Assembly (NCBI RefSeq): GCF_004117055.1
Contig: NZ_CP026363.1
Coordinates: 4,735,001-4,799,000, forward strand
Length of the DNA: 64,000 bases
Origin: Brevibacillus agri
GTDB taxonomy: Bacteria > Bacillota > Bacilli > Brevibacillales > Brevibacillaceae
Direction of reading: 5' to 3'
In this document: one piece after another, positions 17,644 through 29,363 of the stretch
Layout of the letters: each line of letters begins with the position of its first letter
Position numbering within the stretch: position 1 is the first letter of the stretch
Made by a program: the position numbers and the translations under genes
Notes under the pieces: model-generated
Told to the model about the DNA's origin: nothing
Database searches by the model: none
Seen by the model: only the letters and a program-made list of their open reading frames with translations

Positions 17644-18049
17644 CTATCACCCGTTTGCGCTCATGCGGCAGGCACGGCGCCGATAATTTTCGTAAAAGCA
17701 CTTGTCTAATCGTAAAGCGCGTTGCAGCAAAGCCTTTGCCAAAGTGCTGGAAAGAAAAAGTAGTTCTTTGGTAGGGAGACGCGTTGCGTAAATGCTCGCC
17801 CTGATATGCTTCGCAGCAGCGTCGCTACTCACGGACTTTTCGCAAAACGACAAGCTTTGCGAAAAGAGCGTTCAAAAAAATGACCCTCATGCCAAGGATC
17901 GCGATATGATGACGACAAGTTTGCTTCATTTTACCATGTATCGGCTAAAGATCAATAAGCACGCATGTGTTAGAAGCGACATTTTTGCAAACTTCGCGCT
18001 CGCTGGCGGGAGGCTTGACACTCCGGGGAAAACAGGGACCAAAGGCGCA
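17644..18049. other. Intergenic region upstream of the GGDEF-EAL gene
   Basis: About 400 bases without a supported gene. The sequence is the 5' side of the leftward GGDEF-EAL gene, and I see no clear promoter, leader RNA or repeat in it. Confidence 0.4.
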
Positions 18050-18082
18050 AAAAAAAAAGAACCCGTTTCAGGTTCTTTTACC
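18050..18082. terminator. Terminator at the end of the dam-like gene
   Basis: AAAAGAACC and GGTTCTTTT form a stem with an A run on one side and a T run on the other. It overlaps the stop of the leftward methylase gene. Confidence 0.8.
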
Positions 18083-18983
18083 AGGTGAGAAACAGTTTGT
18101 CGTGCACATCTTCGTTGACCATTTCTTCGCCCGCTCTCTGCAGACGGTTTATCATGGAAATGCCGCAGTTTACCAATATGCTCCTCGCAAACAAGCCGGC
18201 TGGCGGCTGCACGCCGATGTCTTCGGCTTTCGATTTTTTCTTGCCGTTGATCGAGAGCATTACTTTTGCGCCTCTTTGCTTGCAGGCGTATATCGCATCC
18301 CACAAGTCTTCGATCCTGAACGTCTGCGAACCGTACAGGATGCTTTGGCTGTGCGTGTATGGCGGGTCACAGTAAACCAGGTCGCCTTCGCCAGCCAGTC
18401 CCATCACTTCTCGGAAATCTTTATGCATAAACGTTACTTCCTTCACCAGTTGATGCCAAATTTCTACCCGTTTGGCAAACGCCTCGGGCGGAATCGGCTT
18501 GTGCGGCCCAATCGGTGTGCTCATATAGCCATCGCTTTTTCGGAAGCGCACGACACCGGAATAGCACGTTCTGGTCAAAACCGCAAAATCGAGCGCATTG
18601 AACGTTTGATTGAATCTTTCCCTGATTTCCAAATATTTTTGTTCTCTGTTGTCGTTGTAATCTTTTATACAAGCCTCGTAATGGCGGACCAATGTGTCCG
18701 GATCGTTTTTCACATACTCAAAAATGCCGATCAGAAAAGGAAGAATATCGCCGCCGATGGCCTGCTTGTAACGGGGAAACAAGCTGTTCCGGTTTTCTGC
18801 CGCCAGCTTTCCCAATACGGCGCCGCTCCCCAAAAACGGCTCTACATACGTGTGAATTTCTTCGGGCATGTAGGAAACGATCTCTTCCGCAAAACGGTGT
18901 TTATTCCCGATCCATTTCAGCAATTGCGGGACGTCCGCCAGCTTTTGCCGTTCCAGCTTGTCTTGTACGTATCGACTCATCAT
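18078..18983 (-). CDS. Dam-type (D12 class) N6-adenine DNA methyltransferase
   Basis: The ATG at 18983 has GTGAGG six bases upstream and gives 301 residues. The S-adenosylmethionine motif is LLKWIGNKHRFAEEI followed by YVEPFLGSGAV, and the catalytic motif is DPPY in VYCDPPYTHSQS. The order of motifs is that of the alpha/D12 group. It is divergent from a C-protein gene and a nuclease gene, so it is the modification half of a type II system. The recognition site cannot be read from the sequence. Because the nuclease gene is interrupted, it may now act as a solitary methylase. Confidence 0.9.
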   Translation of the reverse strand: MMSRYVQDKLERQKLADVPQLLKWIGNKHRFAEEIVSYMPEEIHTYVEPFLGSGAVLGKLAAENRNSLFPRYKQAIGGDILPFLIGIFEYVKNDPDTLVRHYEACIKDYNDNREQKYLEIRERFNQTFNALDFAVLTRTCYSGVVRFRKSDGYMSTPIGPHKPIPPEAFAKRVEIWHQLVKEVTFMHKDFREVMGLAGEGDLVYCDPPYTHSQSILYGSQTFRIEDLWDAIYACKQRGAKVMLSINGKKKSKAEDIGVQPPAGLFARSILVNCGISMINRLQRAGEEMVNEDVHDKLFLTW

Positions 18984-19071
18984 GAAGAACCTCACACAAC
19001 TTCTAGATTTTCCGACTGACAACCATGCCCCATTTTAGCATGAATGGAGAGAAAAAAGTAACCATGATGTC

Positions 19072-19096
19072 ACTTATAGTCTGTAGACCAATAGTC
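19072..19096 (+). promoter_or_regulatory. C-box operator pair of the restriction-modification controller
   Basis: ACTTATAGTC at 19072-19081 and GACCAATAGTC at 19086-19096 resemble the paired C-boxes of PvuII-type systems (GACTTATAGTC-type halves). They lie between the divergent methylase and controller genes, where the controller first activates and then represses its own operon. Confidence 0.7.
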
Positions 19097-19161
19097 TACA
19101 TGATAGTACTTTTGTTTCAAATGGAAAAAGAAAGAAACCGATACAAAGTGGTTGATACCAG

Positions 19162-19401
19162 ATGAAGCCGATGAAGCATACAGAGATCAAGCAACAATTT
19201 GGGGCAGCGATCAGAAAGCTGCGCATGGAACAAAAAATGACGCAAGAAGAGCTGGCGGGACGTACCGGACTGCATCGCACCTACATCAGCGAAGTCGAAC
19301 GCGGAGAAAGAAATGTGTCTTTGGAAAACATCGTAAAACTGGCAAACGCTTTACGCACCCATGTCTCTTCCGTATTTCTATTGATTGAAAAGGGGGAATA
19401 G
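19162..19401 (+). CDS. XRE-family controller (C) protein of the restriction-modification system
   Basis: This 79-residue protein is one helix-turn-helix domain (QFGAAIRKLRMEQKMTQEEL, then HRTYISEVERGERNVS). That is the usual size and form of C proteins, which are dimers. C-box-like repeats lie just upstream and the nuclease gene starts six bases after its stop, as in C-regulated type II systems. In those systems it delays nuclease synthesis until the host DNA is methylated. Starts at 19162 and 19171 are both possible. Confidence 0.82.
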   Translation: MKPMKHTEIKQQFGAAIRKLRMEQKMTQEELAGRTGLHRTYISEVERGERNVSLENIVKLANALRTHVSSVFLLIEKGE

Positions 19402-19406
19402 CCACC

Positions 19407-20285
19407 GTGAGACCGAATCCGCAGTTTCTAAATCGCAGCTCTGCTTTTTGGGCGTACACAAAGCTCATATCGGAAAAGCTCAACTACTCCAAGGACGGCG
19501 AAATTAAAAAGTACTCGCAGACAGAAATGGTCTACAAGCTGCAGGAGCTGGGGATTATCATTGACCCGCAAATGCTCGGCGAAGTAAAAGCGTACCTCGA
19601 CTATCGCGCAGATTTGCTGAACTGAATCATCAAGCGCTTGTTCATGGATGTCCATACGGCCCGAGCTGTGTTTTACAAGCTGCAGGCAGAACTTTATGAA
19701 AAGAACGGCTATACTTGTGCGCTGCCGTTTAACAAGCAAAAAGGCGAAAAGAAAGACTACGCCTATTTTACAGGCATCGTCAACATTTTGACTGAACACA
19801 CTCTTCGCACATATGCTAAGCAGAACGGATTGCAGTACGGACGCGACGTCAAGTTTGACGATAACCCGCTAAGCTTGTCCTATATTACAGACGAAGCAGG
19901 CAGGCTGCAAGGGATCATGTCCAGACGTTTTGACGGAGCCTACCCCGGTACGGAAAATCCGCTCGCGATCTGGGAAGTCAAAGAATACTACTACACCACC
20001 ACGTTCGGCAGCAGAATCGCAGACGGGGTGTATGAAACACAGTTGGACGGCTTTGAGATCAATACCATCTCGAAAGAAACGCAAAAGAACATCCAGCACA
20101 TTTATTTCATTGATGATTTCAATACGTGGTGGAACATGGGAAAATCTTATCTTTGCCGGATCGTCGACATGCTGCACGTCGGTCACGTGGACGAAGTCAT
20201 CTTCGGCAAGGAAGTGTTGGAGCGCTGGCCGAAAGTGTTGCACGAGCTGCTGGCCGCACACGAAGTAGCCGTACAGGGACGGTAA
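19407..20285 (+). pseudogene. Type II restriction endonuclease, interrupted by in-frame TGA
   Basis: A GTG start at 19407 opens a frame that would give about 292 residues, but a TGA at 19623-19625 divides it after residue 72; both parts are in the same frame. The second part has a PD-(D/E)xK-like nuclease core: Asp in RRFDGAY and the EVK of AIWEVKEYYYTT. Nothing else is damaged, so the mutation is recent, suppressed, or a sequencing error. A re-start at the ATG at 19644 is conceivable. Context with a Dam-type methylase and a C protein supports the assignment. I do not recognise its specificity. Confidence 0.75.
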
Positions 20286-20600
20286 ACAGAAAACGCCCGC
20301 GCCATAATCGCATCCCCCTTCTGGTAGACAGCCAAAGTCGGCACCTGCTTCTGTCTTCCGAGAGGGGTTTTTTATCGGAAAATCCGCAGAGCAACTGACG
20401 CTGCGTGCAAAAAAACAGCCGCGAACGAACGAAACGTGCAGCAAAAGAAAGCAGCACGTATCCATCACGCGCGTTTTTACAGCGAACCTAAAACAACCTG
20501 AGCCAGTATGATTACCGAACTCAGGTTGCTTGTGTGCTTTTTCTCTTCGGTCTTCCTGACAGCGCCCAGTCCAAAGGGGCGTTTCCCGCTGGCAAACCGT
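20286..20600. other. Intergenic region with a hairpin
   Basis: No gene is seen. Near 20490-20530 ACAACCTGAG and CTCAGGTTG form a stem that could end the lactate-oxidase-like transcript coming from the right, although its T run is weak. Confidence 0.4.
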
Positions 20601-21749
20601 CTACGGCAAGCGCACCAGGATGCTGCGGTTCAGATCCTCGACCGAGCGGCTGCCGGACAGAGCCATCGCGACGTCAAATTCGTGGAGCAGCGTATCGAGG
20701 ACGCTGGACACGCCCTGTTCTCCCGCTACTGCCAGTCCGTACAAAAACGGGCGTCCGATCAGCACCGCATTGGCTCCCAAGGCGATTGCCTTGACGACAT
20801 CCGCGCCGGTGCGCACGCCGCTGTCGAGCAGGACAGGAATGCTTCCCGCTACTACCTCCGCAATCGCAGGCAGCGCGTCAAGGGTAGAAATCGCTCCATC
20901 CATCTGCCGTCCGCCGTGATTGGAAACGATAATGCCATCCACGCCGTGCTCCAGGGCGAGTCTCGCATCATCCGGGTGCAAGAGACCTTTGACGAGGATC
21001 GGCAAGCGGGTATGCTCGCGCAAAAAGCCGATATCGCTCCAGTTCAGCGCCGGATGATAAATGTTTTTCAACACTTCCTCGACCGCATTCTCCGGCGTCA
21101 CCTCGGCCAGCCGCGAGCAAAAGACAGGGTCCGTGATGTAGTTGGCAAGCCCTCTGCCTTCACGCAGCGGCGAATAGCCGTTGCGGAAATCGCGGCGCTT
21201 CCAGCCGAGCATGACGGTATCTACCGTGAGCACAATTGCGGAGTACCCAGCCGCTTCCGCGCGCTTGACCATGCTCGCGCTTACTTCGCGATCGTTGGAC
21301 CAGTAAAGCTGGAACCAGCGCTCCGCCGCTCCCATCGCTTCGGCGATTTGCTCCAGGCTCGTAGAGGAAACCGTGCTGGCGACAAACGGCACACCCGCAG
21401 CAGCCGCCGCTCTGGCCGTCGCCAGCTCTGCGTCACGATGCGCGATGGACTGCATGCCGACAGGAGCCAAAAAGATCGGCGCGCTCAGCTTTCGGCCGAA
21501 CATCGTAATCGCGGAGGTGCGATTCGTGACATCGCGCATCATCCGCGGCACGATTGCCCAGCGGGAAAAAGCCCTCCTGTTTTCGGCAAGCGTTTCTTCG
21601 GCTCCCGAGCCTCCGGCAATATAGTCAAACGGACCGTCCGGAAGGATTTCTCTCGCCTGTTTCTCCCAATCTTCAATCGAAACGGGCAGTGCCTGCGTAC
21701 TTTTGCTCACGCGCGTAAAGAGCAAAGTTTCTTCCTGTGCTTTCGTCAT
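20601..21749 (-). CDS. FMN-dependent alpha-hydroxy-acid oxidase, lactate 2-monooxygenase-like
   Basis: The 382-residue enzyme is a TIM-barrel FMN oxidoreductase. The N-terminal FDYIAGGSGAEETLAENRRA and the active-site signature SNHGGRQMDGAISTLDALP are typical; His and Arg of the latter act on the substrate. FLAPVGMQ and VLLDSGVRTGADVVKA bind the flavin. In the family it oxidises lactate or similar 2-hydroxy acids to the 2-oxo acid, with oxygen as acceptor. Monooxygenase-type members release acetate and CO2. It is monocistronic with a good AGGAAAG site. The exact substrate is not shown by sequence. Confidence 0.85.
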   Translation of the reverse strand: MTKAQEETLLFTRVSKSTQALPVSIEDWEKQAREILPDGPFDYIAGGSGAEETLAENRRAFSRWAIVPRMMRDVTNRTSAITMFGRKLSAPIFLAPVGMQSIAHRDAELATARAAAAAGVPFVASTVSSTSLEQIAEAMGAAERWFQLYWSNDREVSASMVKRAEAAGYSAIVLTVDTVMLGWKRRDFRNGYSPLREGRGLANYITDPVFCSRLAEVTPENAVEEVLKNIYHPALNWSDIGFLREHTRLPILVKGLLHPDDARLALEHGVDGIIVSNHGGRQMDGAISTLDALPAIAEVVAGSIPVLLDSGVRTGADVVKAIALGANAVLIGRPFLYGLAVAGEQGVSSVLDTLLHEFDVAMALSGSRSVEDLNRSILVRLP

Positions 21750-22061
21750 CTTTCCTCTCCCTTTCTATCTGTGCTCCAAGCCGTCAGGCGCATTTTGGCT
21801 TGCCCGCTGTGCCCAAGGCCCGTCCTGCTTTGCCAGGACCGTTCTCCTGTGCGAATCACTGTTTTTGGCGGCTCCGCCTGTAGTCACGCAATTATTCGAA
21901 AATTAATACAAAAAATCATATACGTTCAGCTTGCCCTCTGTCAATTCCAGAGCAAAAACGAACAACCCCACAAGCCTGTCCAACAGGCGATCAGGCGACA
22001 CTTCTCCGCGCTGCCAGCCTGGGCTTGTCCGCGCTGCTTCAGTAAGCTATCTGCCAAAACG
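21750..22061. other. Intergenic region between lactate oxidase and gerPF-like genes
   Basis: I see no gene, riboswitch or clear repeat in these 310 bases; part of it is AT-rich promoter-like DNA of the leftward oxidase gene. Confidence 0.35.
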
Positions 22062-22310
22062 TTACTTCCGCTTTCGCCTTTTCGCCCGCCTGGACCGTTT
22101 GCTGCAGCAAAGCCCGCTCACGGCTCCCCCGCTGCCATATGTGTTCGTCTCGCTGTGCCCGTTGATGACATTCACGACATTGCCGCTGTTTTCGCCGCCG
22201 GAGCCGGAAAACGTTTTGCTCACGCTTTTCGGAGAGTTGTTGGCCGTATCACCGAAATTGATGGTACCCGAGTTGTTCGTAATTTGCACGTTTCCTACAA
22301 ATGTCGCCAA
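22062..22310 (-). CDS. GerPA/GerPF family spore germination protein
   Basis: The 82-residue protein starts ATFVGNVQITNNSGTINFGD and goes on with SPKSVSKTFSGSGGENSGNV and VNVINGHSETNTYGSG, the full pattern of the GerPA/PF family. In Bacillus these small proteins sit in the inner spore coat and help germinants pass. A TTG start at 22310 has AAGGAGGGAGCGGG upstream. The tail is unusual, very basic (KRSRRAKRRKRK), so the C-terminus may have been replaced by a frameshift. It stands alone, not in a gerP operon. Confidence 0.78.
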   Translation of the reverse strand: MATFVGNVQITNNSGTINFGDTANNSPKSVSKTFSGSGGENSGNVVNVINGHSETNTYGSGGAVSGLCCSKRSRRAKRRKRK

Positions 22311-22407
22311 CCCGCTCCCTCCTTCCCGCGTTCGCCGTGGACTACTTATACAGTATGTACGGCAAAACGCGCCTGATTAGACGATGGTTGATAGGTCGGT
22401 GCCACAA

Positions 22408-22443
22408 AAAAGCCTCCCGTATGGCAGACGCCGCGCAGGAGAC
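22408..22443 (-). terminator. Terminator after the SDR remnant
   Basis: On the minus strand GTCTCCTGCGCGGCGTC and the pairing GGGAGGC half end in six T, forming an intrinsic terminator just after the dehydrogenase stop. Confidence 0.65.
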
Positions 22444-22467
22444 TTCTCTTCTGCTTTTCCGTGCGCT

Positions 22468-24891
<2,424 letters not shown>

Positions 24892-25038
24892 AATTTCCCT
24901 CCACAATCGAATGACTATATACCTCGTATTACGATGTTTATGAGCGCAAGAAGCGTAGAGAAAAGCAGCAACCTCTTCTCCCGCGATCTTCTTGCGCTGG
25001 CAGGCAGCAAAGGCTCGACCGCCATCCCCTTTTTCTGC

Positions 25039-25800
25039 TCATGAAAGCGTGGAAAACGACTTGTCCGCTTCTCTGCTCCGCTGCCTGTACACAAATGCCG
25101 CGCCCGCCCGGAACAGTCCGTATCCACACAGGCCGCCCAGCACGTTGAGCAGCAGGTCGTCGACATCGAAGCTGCCCAAAGCAAGCCAAAACTGTAAAAA
25201 CTCAATCGCCAGACTGGCGAACAACGCCGTGAAAAACACGCGGTGCCTATTTCGGAACGACGCAAACAACAACGGCAGCAGCAGCCCGAGCGGCATGAAC
25301 AGCGCGATGTTGCCAAGCAGGTTGTACGCGATCGTATAGGCGCTGTAATGCTCGTAGTGGAACACGTAGTCGAATAGCGTGCGCATCGGCTTCGTATTTT
25401 GAAAAATATACGTGTACTCCGGGGCGCCGTGCCGCAGCATCCGCTCCTTCCATTCGAGCGTGAACCGTCTGCGGTGCCACCTGTCCGGCGAGAGCAGCAG
25501 CAAATAGCTGCAAGCCGCTACATAGAGGCCGAACAAAGCCAGCACCCATTTGCGCACGTACTTGTCGATGAGCGGCATGGACGCAGCAAGCTGGCTTTTC
25601 AGCTCAGCCACAGGGCCAAAGCGCTGGATAGCGAGCGCAGCCGCTTCCTGCTCCGCATAGCCCTCCTCCATCAACTCTTGCTTCATGCTCGTCACATGAT
25701 CGAGCAACTCGTCCTTCACGTCCTGCTTTTCCCGCCTGGAGCAGGGCAAACCATTGACGACTTGATCGACGTATTCTTCCAGTTTCACGGTCCTACTCAC
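25039..25800 (-). CDS. Membrane protein with permease-prefix and VanZ-like domains
   Basis: Residues 1-75 are a soluble helical 'permease prefix' domain (EEYVDQVVNGLPCSRREKQD, then AALAIQRFGPV). Membrane helices follow, and the C-terminal part is VanZ-like (NLLGNIALFMPLGLLLPLLF, FLQFWLALGSFDVDDLLLNV). The preceding gene is a PadR regulator, and the two overlap or nearly touch. PadR-plus-prefix-domain pairs are common in Bacillota, and the regulator usually represses both. The start is uncertain: GTG at 25800 or 25788. The function of the family is poorly known; VanZ gives low-level teicoplanin resistance. Confidence 0.75.
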   Translation of the reverse strand: MSRTVKLEEYVDQVVNGLPCSRREKQDVKDELLDHVTSMKQELMEEGYAEQEAAALAIQRFGPVAELKSQLAASMPLIDKYVRKWVLALFGLYVAACSYLLLLSPDRWHRRRFTLEWKERMLRHGAPEYTYIFQNTKPMRTLFDYVFHYEHYSAYTIAYNLLGNIALFMPLGLLLPLLFASFRNRHRVFFTALFASLAIEFLQFWLALGSFDVDDLLLNVLGGLCGYGLFRAGAAFVYRQRSREADKSFSTLS

Positions 25801-26119
25801 TTCCCTCGTTGCAGAGCGCAACCAGCCGCGTCAGACTCTGCCAGTCTTTCATCTTGTCTGCCAAAAGCTTTTGCCCCTCCCTGGTGATGCGGTAATACTT
25901 GCGGCGACCGCCTTCCTTCGACTCGCCCCAGTACGATTCCACGGCCTTCTGGTTCTCCAGCCGCTTCAAAGCCGGGTACAGCGTCCCTTCCCCGATTTCA
26001 TAGACTTCCTCGCTTTTCTCGCGGATCTTTTTCGCCAGCTCATAGCCGTATTGATCCTTTTGCGCAATCAGCGAGAGCAGCAGAAGATCAATGCTCCCTT
26101 TCAGCAACTCCTTGTTCAC
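25793..26119 (-). CDS. PadR family transcriptional regulator
   Basis: A GTG at 26119 with GGAAGGAG eight bases upstream starts the 108-residue protein. It has the PadR winged helix: LKGSIDLLLLSLIAQKDQYG, then GEGTLYPALKRLENQ and GRRKYYRITREGQKLL. Such dimeric regulators repress neighbouring membrane-protein or efflux genes. It is the first gene of a two-gene operon. Its promoter has TATAAT at about 26148-26153 with TTCAAC 17 bases upstream. Confidence 0.88.
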   Translation of the reverse strand: MNKELLKGSIDLLLLSLIAQKDQYGYELAKKIREKSEEVYEIGEGTLYPALKRLENQKAVESYWGESKEGGRRKYYRITREGQKLLADKMKDWQSLTRLVALCNEGSE

Positions 26120-26147
26120 AGTAACAACTCCTTCCAAGCCTGAGTAG

Positions 26148-26176
26148 AGAGTAGCACATTATACATCGTGTTACAA
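26148..26176 (-). promoter_or_regulatory. Promoter of the padR-vanZ-like operon
   Basis: Read on the minus strand, TTCAAC is followed after 17 bases by a perfect TATAAT box. TGTAACACGATGTATAATGT in the same place could hold a PadR operator, which would give autoregulation. Confidence 0.55.
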
Positions 26177-26423
26177 GGTAGTTGAAAAAGAAAAACGACA
26201 ACATTTATTGATCCTAAATTACTATTGGCAAAAATAAAATAGGTAATATAGACTATTTTCGACAAGCACTTCCATAGATCGACAGGATGGTTCAGAAAAT
26301 TCCTCCTTGCTCCACAACTAGAATACAGGTCCGAAGAACCGGGCAGAAGGAAGATGTCCCGAGCAGCACACGCGAGTCGCCTTTCATTTTGTGACTTCAT
26401 TCTCTCAAACAGGAGGAATACAC

Positions 26424-26546
26424 ATGCTTGCTACCCTTCCACACTATGCTCTACATACGGTTCTCTTGGCTCATTTTGTCATCGGTGCGTTATTTTTATA
26501 TTCCGAATACAAGTTTTTGAGTAAAATAAAAGCCTCGGAGAAATAG
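26424..26546 (+). CDS. Small membrane protein, 40 residues
   Basis: The ATG has an ideal site (AGGAGGAATACAC). The frame reads MLATLPHYALHTVLLAHFVI, one hydrophobic helix, then a charged tail SKIKASEK and stop. I do not recognise it. The strong ribosome site, single clean membrane helix and positive tail make a real small protein likely. It is followed 22 bases later by the KTSC-domain gene and may share its transcript. Confidence 0.6.
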   Translation: MLATLPHYALHTVLLAHFVIGALFLYSEYKFLSKIKASEK

Positions 26547-26568
26547 ACAAAAAGGAGTATGGCGCGAA

Positions 26569-26835
26569 GTGAAATCTTTTTTTCGCCAATGGTTTTCTCG
26601 TAAAAACAAGACCGAAGAAGAGCCCAAGTACAAGCAACTGGATTCCGACCTCATCAAAGCCACCCGCTACGACTTGGAGTCGCAACACCTTTACATCCAG
26701 TTTCACGACGGCCGCGAATTTGTCTACTGCAAAGTCTCCCCTTATGCCTACAACGCCTTCCTGAATGCCGATTCGTTCAGTGAGCATTTTCACTCGTTTA
26801 TTAGCCAACGCTATTTGCACTACCAGGTCATGTAA
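26569..26835 (+). CDS. KTSC-domain protein
   Basis: The 88-residue protein has a basic N-terminus (KSFFRQWFSRKNK) and a KTSC domain at about residues 20-80: SDLIKATRYDLESQHLYIQF and VYCKVSPYAYNAFLNADSFS. The domain is named after the C-terminus of some lysyl-tRNA synthetases and has no firm biochemical role. A GTG start with AAGGAG upstream is used. A terminator follows. Confidence 0.75.
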   Translation: MKSFFRQWFSRKNKTEEEPKYKQLDSDLIKATRYDLESQHLYIQFHDGREFVYCKVSPYAYNAFLNADSFSEHFHSFISQRYLHYQVM

Positions 26836-26858
26836 TTCAAGCCGTGGGCCGGGCACGC

Positions 26859-26893
26859 AACAGCCCTCCGGGAGCCTCCAGAGGGCTGCTTTG
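26859..26893. terminator. Terminator between the KTSC gene and the ABC transporter operon
   Basis: CAGCCCTC and GAGGGCTG form the stem; the tail on the + side is CTTTGTT, and the leftward ABC operon ends at 26894 against it. Confidence 0.7.
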
Positions 26894-27640
26894 TTATTTC
26901 AACGCCCGCTGCAAAAAGGCGCGCGTCCGCTCGTGCTGCGCATTCGTAAACAGCTCTTCCGGCGTTCCCGACTCGACAAATTCTCCATTATCCATAAACA
27001 TAATCCGGCTCGCTACTTCTCTTGCAAAGCCCATCTCATGCGTGACCACCATCATCGTCATATGCTCGGAGGCAAGCTGTTTGATGACCTGGAGCACTTC
27101 GCCCGTCAGTTCGGGATCGAGCGCAGACGTCGGTTCGTCGAACAGCAAAATGTCCGGGTTCATCATGAGCGCTCTGGCAATCGCCACGCGCTGCTTTTGG
27201 CCGCCTGACAGCTTGGCGGGATAGACGTTTGCCTTGTCTGATAGCCCGACCTTCTCCAGCAACTCCCCGCTTCGCGCGCGAATGACGTTTTCCGGCTCCC
27301 CCTTGACCACCTGCGGCGCAATCTCCAGATTTTCGCGCACGGTCAGATGCGGAAACAAGTTGAAGTGCTGGAACACCATCCCCATCTTCCCCGTGATCCG
27401 CTTGATCTGCTGGCTGGAGCTGTAAACGCCGTCTTTCACCAGAAAGTCATCCGCGACACGGATGCTCCCGCCATTTACCTGCTCCAGATAGACCAGGCTG
27501 CGCAGCATCGTGCTTTTTCCCGAACCGGACGGGCCAATCACTGCGACCACATCGTTCTTTTGAATCTCAAACGAGACATCTTTCAAAACTTCCAGCTCGC
27601 CAAACGATTTTTTCAGATTGCTTACTTGAATGATCGCCAT
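26894..27640 (-). CDS. Polar amino acid ABC transporter, ATP-binding protein (GlnQ/HisP type)
   Basis: The 248-residue protein has Walker [11 protein letters not shown]-loop [12 protein letters not shown], signature LSGGQKQR, Walker B ILLFDEP and H-loop VVTHE, all intact. Close likeness to GlnQ/HisP places it in the polar amino acid uptake group. It is the last gene of a leftward operon with a permease and a substrate-binding lipoprotein. It binds ATP on the cytoplasmic side and drives import. Confidence 0.93.
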   Translation of the reverse strand: MAIIQVSNLKKSFGELEVLKDVSFEIQKNDVVAVIGPSGSGKSTMLRSLVYLEQVNGGSIRVADDFLVKDGVYSSSQQIKRITGKMGMVFQHFNLFPHLTVRENLEIAPQVVKGEPENVIRARSGELLEKVGLSDKANVYPAKLSGGQKQRVAIARALMMNPDILLFDEPTSALDPELTGEVLQVIKQLASEHMTMMVVTHEMGFAREVASRIMFMDNGEFVESGTPEELFTNAQHERTRAFLQRALK

Positions 27641-27654
27641 TTCACGCCAGTCCT

Positions 27655-28314
27655 TTATTCGAATTTAAATCTTTTTTCCAGCCATTTAAAGAACAGAGTC
27701 AACAAGAGGGTCATCAGCAAATAGATGACGCCCGCGATAAAAAAGGGAACGATCGTAAAGTCCCGGTTCACAGCCGTTTGCGCGTAATGCAACAGCTCAG
27801 GCACTGCGACCGCATAGAGCAGCGCCGTATCCTTCACAAGCGTGATCGATTCGTTCGACACGGCGGGCAGCGCTACGCGAAACATTTGCGGCAAAATGAT
27901 TTTGGTCGTCGTCTGCCATTTGCTAAAGCCGAGCACTTGTGCCGCCTCGTACTGGCCTTTGTCGATGGACAACAGCCCGCCCCGGAAAATTTCCGCAAAG
28001 TAGGCCGCGTAGTTCAACACAAAGCCTACGCAGGCAGCGACAAAGCGATCCATCACCAAATATTCGCCAATACCGGGCAATAGCGGCAGCCCGAAGCAAA
28101 TAAACAGCAGTTGCAAAAGCAGCGGTGTCCCGCGCATCACGTACACGTACGTGTGTGCCAGCCACGCCAGCGGCTTTACGCTGCTTTTTGCCATTAACGT
28201 AATGAGAAAGCCCAACGGGATCGAGAGCACGATGGCGATCAAAAACAGCAGGATCGTCATCTGCGCTCCTTCCAGCATCGGTTTTGTAATCGAAAGGATG
28301 TAGTCTGCGCTCAT
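27655..28314 (-). CDS. Polar amino acid ABC transporter, permease (HisM/GlnP type)
   Basis: The 219-residue membrane protein has about five helices and the binding-protein-dependent permease signature. The EAA loop region contains [20 protein letters not shown]. It lies 14 bases upstream of the ATPase gene and downstream of the binding protein gene. Together the three make one importer for an amino acid, perhaps cystine, glutamine or an arginine-type substrate. Confidence 0.92.
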   Translation of the reverse strand: MSADYILSITKPMLEGAQMTILLFLIAIVLSIPLGFLITLMAKSSVKPLAWLAHTYVYVMRGTPLLLQLLFICFGLPLLPGIGEYLVMDRFVAACVGFVLNYAAYFAEIFRGGLLSIDKGQYEAAQVLGFSKWQTTTKIILPQMFRVALPAVSNESITLVKDTALLYAVAVPELLHYAQTAVNRDFTIVPFFIAGVIYLLMTLLLTLFFKWLEKRFKFE

Positions 28315-28399
28315 ATTTCATGCTCCTATGTGGATTAGGCAGGCTTTGGCTTTCCTGGCAGGAGCCTGACCTTGTTTTTTCGTCGTGACATAAGCGTGG

Positions 28400-28427
28400 C
28401 TTCGCCCATCTTCCTGGCGAAGCCATC
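28400..28427 (-). other. Hairpin between binding-protein and permease genes
   Basis: GGCTTCGCC and GGCGAAGCC form a stem without a T run. Such stems often protect the 3' end of the binding-protein message, so that it is made in excess over the permease and ATPase. Confidence 0.5.
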
Positions 28428-28437
28428 GTTTCTTTCA

Positions 28438-29214
28438 TTATTTCAATACGCGATCCTCGCCAAACCATTTTTCCGAGATTTTCGCGGCGGTTCCATCCTG
28501 ATTGAGCGCGTCGAGCGCCTTTTGCAGCTCGTTCAGCAGCGCTTCGTTGCCTTTTTTCACCCCTACGCCGTACTCTTCAGGAGACAACGATTCGTCCAAC
28601 AATTTGAACGTTCCCTGATCTTTGGTCATGTAGTAATCCGCCACGACCTGGTCGATGACCACGGCATCGACGCGGCCGATTTTCAGGTCGCTCAAAGCCA
28701 GTACGTTGTCCGGGAACTCCGTGATCGTCTTCACCTGGTTTTTCAGCTCGCTTGCATTCAGAGCGTCAGCGGCAGAGGACAGCTTTTGCAGCCCGACAAC
28801 TTTGCCAGACAAATCCGCGAGCTTCGTCATATCGGAATTGGCCAGCGTCACGACGACCTGCGCGTTTTTCAAGTACGGTTTCGTGAACAGCACTTTTTGT
28901 TTGCGCTCATCCGTAATCGTGTATCCGTTCCAGATCAGATCAATCCGGCCGCTGTTCAATTCTGATTCTTTGGAACCCCAGTCGATAGGCTGAAACTCGA
29001 CCTGCTTGCCCATCTTTTCGCCAGCGGCGCGAGCGTAGTCGATATCGAAGCCGACCAGCTCGTTTTTCTCATCGCGGAAGCCCATTGGCGCAAATTTGTC
29101 GTCGATTCCGATAATCAGTTTATTGGCGTCAGCGCCTGTTTTCTCGCTGGAGCAGCCCACTACCAGTGAAAAGACAGCTCCGAAAAGCAGTGACAGCAAA
29201 GCAAATTTTTTCAT
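28438..29214 (-). CDS. Amino acid ABC transporter substrate-binding lipoprotein
   Basis: The 258-residue protein has a lipoprotein signal (LLFGAVFSLVVGCSSEK, lipid Cys near residue 21) and a family 3 periplasmic-binding fold: GIDDKFAPMGFRDEKNELVG, the DIDYARA motif and LIWNGYTITDERK. It is anchored outside the membrane and delivers an amino acid to the permease. The ligand is not certain. It is the first gene of the operon, with AGGGGGAGAATCACG upstream of its ATG. Confidence 0.92.
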   Translation of the reverse strand: MKKFALLSLLFGAVFSLVVGCSSEKTGADANKLIIGIDDKFAPMGFRDEKNELVGFDIDYARAAGEKMGKQVEFQPIDWGSKESELNSGRIDLIWNGYTITDERKQKVLFTKPYLKNAQVVVTLANSDMTKLADLSGKVVGLQKLSSAADALNASELKNQVKTITEFPDNVLALSDLKIGRVDAVVIDQVVADYYMTKDQGTFKLLDESLSPEEYGVGVKKGNEALLNELQKALDALNQDGTAAKISEKWFGEDRVLK

Positions 29215-29363
29215 CGTGATTCTCCCCCTAGTTCGGCTAGTCTCTATTTGTTTTTACTCTGATAAAGTGGTAATACGTTAACAAGGTATCATGATAGCAC
29301 ATCATCCAAAAAGAGTCGAGACTTTAGCAAAGAAAAGCGCACAGGAAAAGCATTCCTAAACAA

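Noticed and set aside
15466..17709. Long + strand frame of 747 codons
   Set aside because: It is the complement of the GGDEF-EAL gene, whose domains are unmistakable on the minus strand.
17647..17853. 68-residue minus-strand frame upstream of the GGDEF-EAL gene
   Set aside because: No ribosome site and no protein-like composition.
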